This document shows, piece after piece, positions 9,147-16,625 of a DNA stretch of 64,000 nucleotides. Each line of letters begins with the position of its first letter. Positions within the stretch are counted from its first letter, which is position 1. The notes under the pieces are model-generated. The model searched no databases and had not been told where the DNA came from. It saw nothing but the letters and a program-made list of their open reading frames with translations. Source of the DNA: Streptomyces mayonensis. Lineage in GTDB: Bacteria > Actinomycetota > Actinomycetes > Streptomycetales > Streptomycetaceae. The translations under genes were made by a program, and so were the position numbers. Location of the stretch: NCBI RefSeq assembly GCF_018982965.1, contig NZ_JACBYP010000001.1:124001-188000 (forward strand), in the 5' to 3' direction.

Positions 9147-10667
9147 ATGCCGGACGTACTCATCATCGGCAGCGGTCCCATCGGATCGACCTATGCCCGC
9201 GTGCTCACGGAGGAGAACCCGGATCTCTCGATCCTGCTCGTGGACGCCGGTCCGCAGCTCACGTCCGTGCCCGGCGTGCACGTGAAGAACATCGCCGGGA
9301 TCGAACGGCGCCGTCGGGCGCAGGCCATGTCCCAGTCCGAGCACGCCGATGAGGCGGAGACTGCGCGCATCATCGCCACGGAGGGCAAACCGCCGACGCC
9401 CGACACAGCCCGTCCTGGCACCGCCTATCTCGATCCGAGTGCGGCCGCCGCGATGCCGCCGACCGCGATGCACGCCGCCGCCATGTCGACGTGCGTCGGC
9501 GGGATGGCCGCGCACTGGACCGGCGCGTGCCCGTGGCCGCAGGGGACAGAAATGCCCGAGTTCATCGACCCGCAGGAATGGGACACCGCGTTGGAGCGGG
9601 CCCAACACATCCTGCAGGTGACCCAGGACGCCTTCGCCACCAGCCCCGTGGGCGAGGCGGTGTGCTCCGCGCTCGCCAAGGAGTTCGACGCCGAACTGCC
9701 CCTCGACCGCCGGGTGCAGCCCATGCCACTGGCCGTGACGGTCAAGCCCGACGGGACGCTGTACTGGACGGGCACGGACATCGTGCTTGACCGCCTCGCG
9801 ACCGACCCGCCCAGCACCTTCGAACTGCGCAGCGAGACACTGTGCCGCTCCCTCCTCGTCGAGGAAGGCCGGGTGACCGGTGCGCGCCTGAAGGACCTGC
9901 GCACGGGGGAGACCTACTCGCAAGAGGCGAAGGTGGTGGTCGTCGCCTGTGACGGCATCCGAACCCCTCAGTTGCTGTGGGCTTCGGGTATCCGCCCGGA
10001 AGCGCTGGGCCGCTATCTGAACGACCACACGCAAGTCATGGCGGGGGTGGCACTCGACCCGGAGAAGGTACCGGGCGCCTACGCGGCGAACCGCGTGACC
10101 GATCCGCTGGTCGGCGTGCACTGGGTTCCGTACTCGGAGGCACACCCGTACCACGGGCAGCTCATGCAGATGGACCTCTCGCCGATCGCGCTCGCGGACG
10201 GGGCGAAGGACGACGGCACGCAGGTCATCGGCATGGGCTATTTCGTGCCGAAGGACATCTCGGCCGACGATCGGCTGGTGTTCTCTGAGACGGAGACCGA
10301 CCGCTTCGGGCTCCCGCAGGTGCACACCGAATACACCCTCACCAAGAAGGACCACGCCGACATCGCGCGCGTCACGGCCGTGCAGCAACGCGTCGCCGAC
10401 GCGCTCGGCCGGTTCGCGCCGGGGCGCGAGCCCATGCTCATGCCTCCGGGGTCCTCGTTGCACTACCAGGGCACGTTCCGCATGGGTGTCGCCGAGGACG
10501 GCACGTCGGTGTGCGACCCCTCCTGCCGTGTCTGGGGCTTCGACAACCTCTTCGTGGGAGGCAATGGCGTCATCCCGACGCCGACCGCCGGCAACCCCAC
10601 GCTCACGAGCGTGGCGCATGCGGTGCGGTCGGCCCTGGTGATCGCTCGGTCGTTCGGCGAAGCCTGA
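9147..10667 (+). CDS. GMC-type FAD oxidoreductase, probable C-glycoside 3-oxidase
   Basis: The 506-residue protein starts with a Rossmann FAD motif (VLIIGSGPIGSTYA). It has the GMC-type STCVGGMAAHWTG stretch (about 112) and a C-terminal region with MPPGSSLHYQGTFRMG (His near 440) and FVGGNGVIPTPTAGNPT. This is the architecture of pyranose-oxidase-like enzymes, including CarA-type C-glycoside 3-oxidases. These oxidise the sugar C3 hydroxyl so that the deglycosidase can cleave the C-C bond. The ATG at 9147 follows GAGAGAAG; longer upstream reading is overlap with the preceding gene. Gene order symporter / lyase / oxidase supports the role, but the substrate is unknown. Confidence 0.78.
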   Translation: MPDVLIIGSGPIGSTYARVLTEENPDLSILLVDAGPQLTSVPGVHVKNIAGIERRRRAQAMSQSEHADEAETARIIATEGKPPTPDTARPGTAYLDPSAAAAMPPTAMHAAAMSTCVGGMAAHWTGACPWPQGTEMPEFIDPQEWDTALERAQHILQVTQDAFATSPVGEAVCSALAKEFDAELPLDRRVQPMPLAVTVKPDGTLYWTGTDIVLDRLATDPPSTFELRSETLCRSLLVEEGRVTGARLKDLRTGETYSQEAKVVVVACDGIRTPQLLWASGIRPEALGRYLNDHTQVMAGVALDPEKVPGAYAANRVTDPLVGVHWVPYSEAHPYHGQLMQMDLSPIALADGAKDDGTQVIGMGYFVPKDISADDRLVFSETETDRFGLPQVHTEYTLTKKDHADIARVTAVQQRVADALGRFAPGREPMLMPPGSSLHYQGTFRMGVAEDGTSVCDPSCRVWGFDNLFVGGNGVIPTPTAGNPTLTSVAHAVRSALVIARSFGEA

Positions 10668-10679
10668 CCCGTACCCAGG

Positions 10680-12320
10680 TCAGCCCTGGTAGCCGGTCAC
10701 TTGGGCGACCCAGGTGAGGAAGTCTCCCGGGTCTTCATTGGTGGCGTGGCCCTTGTCCCAGTAGAAGGAGTGGTCGACGGTGTCGCCGAGGCCTGCCGCG
10801 GCGGCGGCCAGGTTGGCGGACACCGTGAACGCGGTGTCGGTGTCGCTCGTGCCCAGCCGGATCCACCAGTGCTTGGAGCGGCCCGGGTTCCTCTTCCCGA
10901 GGTGGTGCATCGGGTTCATCAGATCGAGCAGCGCCGGGATGTCGCTGTCGACGCGCTTGGCGGTGAGCCCGGTGGTGTCGTTCTTCTGGCTGTAGGCGGT
11001 GAAGTGGCGGGACTCGGTGGTGTTCGAGCCGAACTCGTTGTTCTCACCGGCGGACAGGTCGAAGGCGTCGAAGGCCGGCGCGGTCTTCTTGCGCGCTCCC
11101 ACGTGCGTGAGGAAGTCCTGCCACGTGAACGTCGCCTTGGTGTTCTTCCAGGTGATGAAGGTGTTCTTGGCGAGGTACGTGGCACGGTCGGAGCCGGACA
11201 GGCCCTCCAGGTACGCCGTGGCTGAGGGCTGGATGTACTGGTTGAGCAGGTAGTCCTCGTAGTTGCGGGCCGTCAGCGGGCCGTAGCCGTGCAGGCCGTG
11301 CAGCTTCAGCGACGCCTGGTACTCGGCGAACTGGGACTGCAACTGCTTGGAGACGGTCTGGTCGACGGCCTTGCCGGTGGACTGGGTGGCGTTGCTGCCC
11401 CAGTTCCACTCGTAGGCGCCGTCCGCGTGCTCCAGGTCGGTGATCGGGCACCACGCGCCCGTCGCATAGATCGCGTCGGAGGAGCGGGCCGCGCCGAGGT
11501 CCTTGAGGTACTTGTCGTAGAGCTTGCTGTCGCCGGAGGCGCCGAGCAGCGCGGACAGGGCGCCGCCCGCACTGGTGCCGGTGGACACGATCCGGTCGGT
11601 GTTCCCGGGGATGCGGCCCTTGTTGAAGCGTACGTAGCGCACGGCGGCCTTGAGGTCGACGATGGCGGCCGGCGCGGTTCCGTAGTACGTGCCGTCCGAC
11701 GTGGTCAGGCTGCGACCGCGGGCGCCGGGCTCGACGACGACGTAGCCGGCCGTGAGGGCCAGCTTGGCGAGGTTGACCATGCCGTTGACGGCCCCGGCGC
11801 CGCCGCCCGGACCGCCGCCGGCACCGTCGGACGGCATCCCGCTGGGCATACCGCTCGGCATCCCGCCGGACGAGCCGCCCATGCCGGTCATCTCCAACGC
11901 GTTCTGCCCCACGCCGGTCGCCTCGGCGACACTGGAGGACATGTAGGCGCCCACCGCGTTCGCGAGGACGATGGGTGCGTGACTCGCGTCGACGGCTTTG
12001 CCGTCGACCTTCACCGGAACGCTGACACACAGGCTCTGGTGGGTGTCGTCGACCGGATGGGCGACGTAGTTGCGCGGCTTGTAGAAGCGGTAGGTCACCT
12101 CGCGGTCCGTGCCGGAGGCGTCGGCGATGGTCTCGGTCTTCTCGGTGTAGTCATCCTTGTCGAAGACCAGCGCGTCCGACGCCCCCGAGGCGTCGGATCC
12201 GCTCGCGGTGTCGCTGTTCTCCGCCTGCGCGTTCAGGGCGAAACCGCCGATGGCTGCGACACCGGCGGTGGCGCCGATCCCCATGACGACGGTCCTGCGG
12301 TTCACTGCCCTGTGCTTCAC
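10680..12320 (-). CDS. secreted tannase-like (subtype B) serine esterase 1
   Basis: This 546-residue protein has a twin-arginine-type signal (NRRTVVMGIG then a hydrophobic stretch to about residue 33). The mature part is an alpha/beta hydrolase with nucleophile motif GTSAGG (Ser250), a likely Asp in RLGTSDTDT (about 500) and a late His (WDKGHA). The order matches bacterial subtype B tannases and feruloyl esterases, which release gallate or hydroxycinnamates from plant esters. A low-complexity MPSGMPSGMPS / GGG stretch (about 155-175) is an insertion. A GTG start follows GAGGAGAC. It is convergent with the FAD oxidase gene (12-nt gap) and divergent from the ROK regulator gene. Confidence 0.78.
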   Translation of the reverse strand: MKHRAVNRRTVVMGIGATAGVAAIGGFALNAQAENSDTASGSDASGASDALVFDKDDYTEKTETIADASGTDREVTYRFYKPRNYVAHPVDDTHQSLCVSVPVKVDGKAVDASHAPIVLANAVGAYMSSSVAEATGVGQNALEMTGMGGSSGGMPSGMPSGMPSDGAGGGPGGGAGAVNGMVNLAKLALTAGYVVVEPGARGRSLTTSDGTYYGTAPAAIVDLKAAVRYVRFNKGRIPGNTDRIVSTGTSAGGALSALLGASGDSKLYDKYLKDLGAARSSDAIYATGAWCPITDLEHADGAYEWNWGSNATQSTGKAVDQTVSKQLQSQFAEYQASLKLHGLHGYGPLTARNYEDYLLNQYIQPSATAYLEGLSGSDRATYLAKNTFITWKNTKATFTWQDFLTHVGARKKTAPAFDAFDLSAGENNEFGSNTTESRHFTAYSQKNDTTGLTAKRVDSDIPALLDLMNPMHHLGKRNPGRSKHWWIRLGTSDTDTAFTVSANLAAAAAGLGDTVDHSFYWDKGHATNEDPGDFLTWVAQVTGYQG

Positions 12321-12341
12321 GGTTGTCTCCTCATCGCGGCA

Positions 12342-12349
12342 AACGCGTT
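12342..12349. promoter_or_regulatory. LacI-type half-symmetric site upstream of esterase 1
   Basis: AACGCGTT is a perfect 8-bp palindrome within GCAAACGCGTTGC, which has the central CG typical of LacI-family operators. It lies 22-29 nt upstream of the esterase start, next to its ribosome site. No LacI gene is visible, so the call is tentative. Confidence 0.3.
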
Positions 12350-12444
12350 GCTGCGTGTGCGGGGGTCACATGGGTCGGACGATGTGCGGCCGGGACGGAG
12401 GTACTGAGCCCGTCCCAGTCGAGTGTGCGGAACCTAGCCCATTA

Positions 12445-12461
12445 TTTTCAATGGTTGAAAA
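12445..12461. promoter_or_regulatory. perfect inverted repeat, probable ROK operator
   Basis: TTTTCAA at 12445-12451 and TTGAAAA at 12455-12461 form a perfect inverted repeat around TGG, inside an unusually AT-rich patch. It lies in the divergent region between esterase 1 and the ROK gene, 55 nt before the ROK start. Autoregulation and control of the esterase are inferred. Confidence 0.5.
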
Positions 12462-12515
12462 ATTAGAAGACGATGAAGGTACGCGCGCCCGCCGCGAGCA
12501 GGCAGAATCGAGGAC

Positions 12516-13763
12516 GTGAACATCCCCGCCGACTCCGCGGCCGTCCGCCGCGGCAATCTCGCCCTGGTCCTGCGGCACATCGCCGACCACGGCCCCTGCG
12601 CGCGCACCGAGGTCGCGGCCGGCACCGGCCTGGTGCACGCCTCGGTGACCGCGCTCGTCGCCGACCTCGTCGCACGCGGGCTGGTGGAGGAGGTGGGTGC
12701 TGCCGTCACGGGCGCCCGGGGTCGGCCGCGCCGACTGCTGCGCCTGGTGCCCGAAAGGGTACGGACTACGGCTGTTCACGTGACCTGGGAGCACATCACC
12801 GTAATGACGGCGGGCCTCGCGGGCTCGCCCGGCGGCGCTCGACAGCTGGCGCATCACCAGGGGCCGTTCGGGCCGCGCGAGGGGATGGCCGACGCCATCG
12901 CTGCCGCTGTCACGGAGTCCGTGCCCGCGGCCCCCGGTGTGCACCACGGTCGCCTGGTGATCGCCATGGCAGGGCCGGTCACGGATGCACGCGCTGACGA
13001 CCCCGGCCGCGGCTGGCACGCGCCGGAGCTGGCCGCGCTCGTCGCAGACCGGCTGTCCGGGCAGTCCTGCCCCGTCGATGTGGTCAATGACGCCAACATG
13101 GCGGCATTGGCCGAGCAGCACGCCCTCGCTGCGGCGGGCGACGATCCCGGCGGCACTGTCGCCTATGTCAAGTCCGACGCCGGTGTCGCAGGGGCCCTGA
13201 TCATCAACGGACGTATTCATCACGGCAGTTATGGCCTGGCAGGGGAGCTCGGCCACATCCCGGTCACCCTCGACGGGCCTGCCTGCCGGTGTGGCGCGAC
13301 CGGCTGCCTGACGACATACATCAGTACGCGCGCCGTCCTCGATGCCGCCGGGCTCGGCGACCTTGCCGCACCGCACGACAGTGGCGCCGCCCTGGCTGAA
13401 CTCGGCCGACGCCTGCAATCCGCAGAGCCTCGGGCATTGGCCGCTCTGGATCGGGCAGGGCGTGCCCTGGGTGCCGCGATTCAGTCGATCATCGGCATGG
13501 TCGACGCCGAGCGCATTGTCCTCGGCGGTCACCTCGCCGAGTGGCTGCCTTGGCTGTTGCCGGGCATCAAGGTCCGCATGGATCCCCGCCGCGCCGCGTT
13601 CCCCACGCTTCCCGTGGCCGTCTCGCCCGGCGTCTTCGGCCCCGATGCGGCGCTGCACGGTGCCATCGCCGCGGGTCGCGCGCGGATCCTCGCCGACCCC
13701 ACCGCCGTACCCGGAGGCAGGGGGAGCGGCGGTGCTTCGTGCGCGGGGTCGGCCGGAATCTGA
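12516..13763 (+). CDS. ROK-family transcriptional regulator
   Basis: The 415-residue protein has an N-terminal winged helix-turn-helix (about 10-65, RTEVAAGTGLVHASVTALV) followed by a ROK sugar-kinase-like domain. Visible motifs are the ExGH-type LAGELGHIPV (about 243) and a zinc-binding CRCGATGCLTTYIS (about 258-271). ROK regulators respond to sugars or sugar phosphates. It is divergent from esterase 1 and next to the C-glycoside module, so it may sense a released sugar. The GTG start is preceded closely by GAGGA. Full-length for the family. Confidence 0.88.
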   Translation: MNIPADSAAVRRGNLALVLRHIADHGPCARTEVAAGTGLVHASVTALVADLVARGLVEEVGAAVTGARGRPRRLLRLVPERVRTTAVHVTWEHITVMTAGLAGSPGGARQLAHHQGPFGPREGMADAIAAAVTESVPAAPGVHHGRLVIAMAGPVTDARADDPGRGWHAPELAALVADRLSGQSCPVDVVNDANMAALAEQHALAAAGDDPGGTVAYVKSDAGVAGALIINGRIHHGSYGLAGELGHIPVTLDGPACRCGATGCLTTYISTRAVLDAAGLGDLAAPHDSGAALAELGRRLQSAEPRALAALDRAGRALGAAIQSIIGMVDAERIVLGGHLAEWLPWLLPGIKVRMDPRRAAFPTLPVAVSPGVFGPDAALHGAIAAGRARILADPTAVPGGRGSGGASCAGSAGI

Positions 13764-13907
13764 CCCTTCGGGAGCTCCCCGCTCCGTACATGCCCGCACG
13801 CCCGCCTTGAAGAAGTGGGGTAAATATGGACAAGGTGGGTGTGGCTGATTCCGCTCCTCGCCCCGGTGCGGTGGACGCCGCCCGACCCAGCGAGAACGGA
13901 GCGCCGC

Positions 13908-14546
13908 ATGGTGGCCAGGACCGAGGAACCCACCCGATTGGTAGTCGGTGTCACCGGCGCCACGGGCATCGTCTACGCCGTGCGGGCGCTCGACATCCTG
14001 CGTGAGCTGGGCATCGAGTCCCACCTGGTCGTGTCGAAGTCGGCCGCGCTGACGCGGGCCTACGAGACGGACCTGAGCAAGGACGACCTCGAAGGACGTG
14101 CGGACGTCGTCCACCACCACACGGACGTCGGTGCGCCGCTGTCGTCGGGGTCCTTCCAGACGTCGGGGATGCTGATCGCCCCGACCTCGATGCGCACCCT
14201 GGGGGAGATCGCCTCGGGGGTGACGTCGTCGCTGGTGTCGCGCGCCGCCGACGTGACGCTGAAGGAACGACGACCGCTGATCCTGCTCGTCAGGGAGTCG
14301 CCGCTCAACCTGATCCACCTGCGCAACATGACGGCCGTGACCGAGGCCGGAGCGACCGTCTTCCCGCCGGTCCCGGCCTTCTACTCCAGGCCGTCGACGA
14401 TCGAGGAGATCGTCGACCACACCGTGGGCCGTGCCCTCGACCAGTTCGGTCTGCGCACTGACGTCTTCCCGCGCTGGGACCAGGACCTGCGGGACAGCGC
14501 CCGAAGGAGCGGCCCGCAGGGCGAGCCCGCGGGGGAGGACGCATGA
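13908..14546 (+). CDS. UbiX-family flavin prenyltransferase
   Basis: The 212-residue protein has the UbiX/Pad1 flavoprotein fold: an N-terminal GVTGATG phosphate-binding loop, MLIAPTSMRTLGEIASG (about 85-101) and LVRESPLNLIHLRNM (about 125-139). UbiX prenylates reduced FMN to make the prFMN cofactor of UbiD decarboxylases, and a UbiD gene lies two genes on. The ATG at 13908 is chosen over an earlier in-frame ATG at 13839 because GGAG precedes it and it gives the normal family length. Its stop overlaps the FMN-reductase start (ATGA). Confidence 0.9.
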   Translation: MVARTEEPTRLVVGVTGATGIVYAVRALDILRELGIESHLVVSKSAALTRAYETDLSKDDLEGRADVVHHHTDVGAPLSSGSFQTSGMLIAPTSMRTLGEIASGVTSSLVSRAADVTLKERRPLILLVRESPLNLIHLRNMTAVTEAGATVFPPVPAFYSRPSTIEEIVDHTVGRALDQFGLRTDVFPRWDQDLRDSARRSGPQGEPAGEDA

Positions 14547-15091
14547 AGATCGGGATCATCATCGGTTCCGTCCGCGAAGGACGCAGGGGCAAGACGGTTG
14601 CCGACTGGGTCCAGGCGCATGTCACCCAGCGCGCCGACGCGGAGTACGAACTCCTCGACCTCAAGGAGTTCGGCGTCCCGCCGCTCACCTCGGCGACGGT
14701 TCCCGGTGCGGCGAACAAGCAGTATGACGACCCCCACGTGACCCGGTGGAGCCGGGCGGTGGACGCATGCGACGGCTTCGTATTCATCACTCCGGAGTAC
14801 AACCACGGGGTGCCGGGGTCGTTCAAGAACGCGTTCGACTCGCTCGGCTCGGAGTGGGCAGGCAAGACGGTCGGCTTCGTCTCGTACGGCGCCGATGCCG
14901 GCGTGCGCGCGGTGGAGCAGTGGCGTCAGATCGTGGCCAACTTTCAGATGCTCGACGTCCGCGCCTGCGTGGCGCTCTCGCTCTTCACCGACTTCGCGGA
15001 GGACGCCCTCGCACCCCTGGAACGGCGCGACGGCGAACTTGCCACGCTCTTCGACCAGTTGACCTCTCTCACGGAAAGGCTGGACGCATGA
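14543..15091 (+). CDS. NAD(P)H-dependent FMN reductase
   Basis: This 182-residue flavodoxin-like protein has the FMN phosphate loop GSVREGRRGK (about 8-17) and the family motif TPEYNHGVPG (about 79-88). It overlaps the UbiX gene by 4 nt and the UbiD gene by 4 nt. UbiX needs reduced FMN, so a dedicated reductase in the same coupled operon is sensible. Related phenolic-acid decarboxylase operons usually carry a small third subunit (VdcD/LpdD type) instead, and none is seen here. The role in cofactor supply is inferred from position. Confidence 0.88.
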   Translation: MKIGIIIGSVREGRRGKTVADWVQAHVTQRADAEYELLDLKEFGVPPLTSATVPGAANKQYDDPHVTRWSRAVDACDGFVFITPEYNHGVPGSFKNAFDSLGSEWAGKTVGFVSYGADAGVRAVEQWRQIVANFQMLDVRACVALSLFTDFAEDALAPLERRDGELATLFDQLTSLTERLDA

Positions 15092-16581
15092 GCGACAGGA
15101 CCGCGCCCGCGCCGAAGGCACCGATCAAGGACCTGCGTGAGGGCATCGAGCTGCTGAAGCGGCAGCCGGGCCAGTTCGTCTCCACCTCCGTCGAGGTCGA
15201 CCCCACCGCCGAACTCGCCGGCGTCTACAAGAAGGTCGGCGCGGGCGGCACGGTGACCCGCCCCACCAGGGTCGGCCCGGCCATGCTGTTCGAGAACGTC
15301 AAGGGCTACGACATCCCCGTGATCGTCGGCGTGCTCGCCGCGCGCCAACGCATCGCCACGTTCCTGGGCGCGGACGTGAAACAGCTCGGACGGCACATGC
15401 TCCATGCGATGCAGCACGCGAAGGACCCACTCATCGTCGACGAGGCCCCGTGCCAGGAACAGGTCCACCTCGCCTCCGACCCCGGCTTCGACATCCGTAC
15501 ACTCCTGCCCGCGCCCACCAACACCCCCGAGGACTCCGGCCCGTACTTCTGCATGGCGGTGCTGCGCGGAACGGACCCCGAGACCGGCAAGCACGACGTG
15601 ACGATCCACCGGCTGTGCGTGCAGGACAAGGACGAGCTGTCGGTCTTCATGCAGACCGGGCGCCACATCGGCTTCATGTACGAGAAGTACGAGGCGATGG
15701 ACAAGCCGATGCCGATCACCATCTCGATGGGCATTTCGCCGGTCGAGTACATGGCGATCTCGTTCGAGCCGCCGTCGACGCCGTACGGGTTCGACGAGCT
15801 CGAGTTCGCTGGCGGCCTGAAGGGCTCGCCCGTCGAACTGGTCAAGGCCAGGACGGTCGAGGAGTACGCCCTCGCGTCCGCCGAGATCGTCATCGAGGGC
15901 GAGATCCTTCCCGGCCGCCGCGTCGCGGAGGACCAGCACTCCGGCACCGGCTTCGCGATGCCCGAGTTCCCCGGCTACGACGGGGTGGCCAATCCCTCGC
16001 TGCCCGTCGTCAAGGTCAAGGCCGTGACCACCCGCACCGACCCGATCCTGCAGACGCTGGTCGGCCCCGGCGAGGAGCACGTAAGCCTGGCCGGCATCCC
16101 GACCGAGGGATCCCTGACCCAGGCCCTCGACGACGCCCTGCCCGGCCTCGTCAAGAACGTGTACGCCCACCCCGCCGGCGGCGGCAAGTACGTCGGGATC
16201 CTGCAGATCCACAAGCGCGACCACAATGACCAGGGCCGCGAACGCCAGGCCGCCATCGTGGCGTTCGGGGCGTTCCCGGAGATGAAACACGTCATCCTGG
16301 TCGACGACGACGTCGACATCTTCGACACCGACGACGTCCTGTGGGCGATGACGACGCGGTTCCAGGCCGAGCGCTCCGTCATCCCGATCCCCGGCGTCCG
16401 CTGCCATCCACTGGATCCGTCGGCGGACCCGGAGTTCCTGTGGACCAACGCCGACCACGGCATCTCGACGAAGGTCATCTTCGACTGCACCGTGCCCTGG
16501 GAACTGCGCGACAAGTTCGTCCGCGCCCCGTTCCAGGACGTCGACGTCACACGGTTCCTGCCCGATTGGACCGACGCCTGA
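15088..16581 (+). CDS. UbiD-family aromatic acid decarboxylase
   Basis: The 497-residue protein is full length for UbiD. Typical stretches are GPAMLFENVKGYDIPVIVG (about 60-78), LMHA-type helices, and AEIVIEGEILPGRR (about 265-278), which carries the conserved glutamate and arginine region near the prFMN site. Members reversibly decarboxylate hydroxybenzoates such as gallate, protocatechuate or vanillate. The ATG at 15088 overlaps the FMN-reductase stop. With tannase-like esterases on either side, gallate to pyrogallol, or protocatechuate to catechol, is the leading guess. Its end is convergent with esterase 2 and shares a terminator. Confidence 0.9.
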   Translation: MSDRTAPAPKAPIKDLREGIELLKRQPGQFVSTSVEVDPTAELAGVYKKVGAGGTVTRPTRVGPAMLFENVKGYDIPVIVGVLAARQRIATFLGADVKQLGRHMLHAMQHAKDPLIVDEAPCQEQVHLASDPGFDIRTLLPAPTNTPEDSGPYFCMAVLRGTDPETGKHDVTIHRLCVQDKDELSVFMQTGRHIGFMYEKYEAMDKPMPITISMGISPVEYMAISFEPPSTPYGFDELEFAGGLKGSPVELVKARTVEEYALASAEIVIEGEILPGRRVAEDQHSGTGFAMPEFPGYDGVANPSLPVVKVKAVTTRTDPILQTLVGPGEEHVSLAGIPTEGSLTQALDDALPGLVKNVYAHPAGGGKYVGILQIHKRDHNDQGRERQAAIVAFGAFPEMKHVILVDDDVDIFDTDDVLWAMTTRFQAERSVIPIPGVRCHPLDPSADPEFLWTNADHGISTKVIFDCTVPWELRDKFVRAPFQDVDVTRFLPDWTDA

Positions 16582-16591
16582 CGGGACGAGA

Positions 16592-16621
16592 GGTGCTCGG
16601 CCGGTTCCCCGGCCGAGCACC
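16592..16621. terminator. bidirectional terminator, 13-bp perfect stem
   Basis: GGTGCTCGGCCGG (16592-16604) pairs with CCGGCCGAGCACC (16609-16621) around TTCC. It sits exactly between the UbiD stop and the convergent esterase 2 stop, so it probably ends both transcripts. Confidence 0.85.
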
Positions 16622-16625
16622 GGTC

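Noticed and set aside
10664..10682. CTGACC...GGTCAG short hairpin between convergent oxidase and esterase genes
   Set aside because: Only 6 bp and overlapping both stop codons; too weak to call a terminator.
12366..14420. 684-codon minus-strand open frame opposite the ROK and UbiX genes
   Set aside because: It is an antisense shadow typical of high-GC DNA: no family motifs, and the opposite strand holds two recognisable genes with proper starts.
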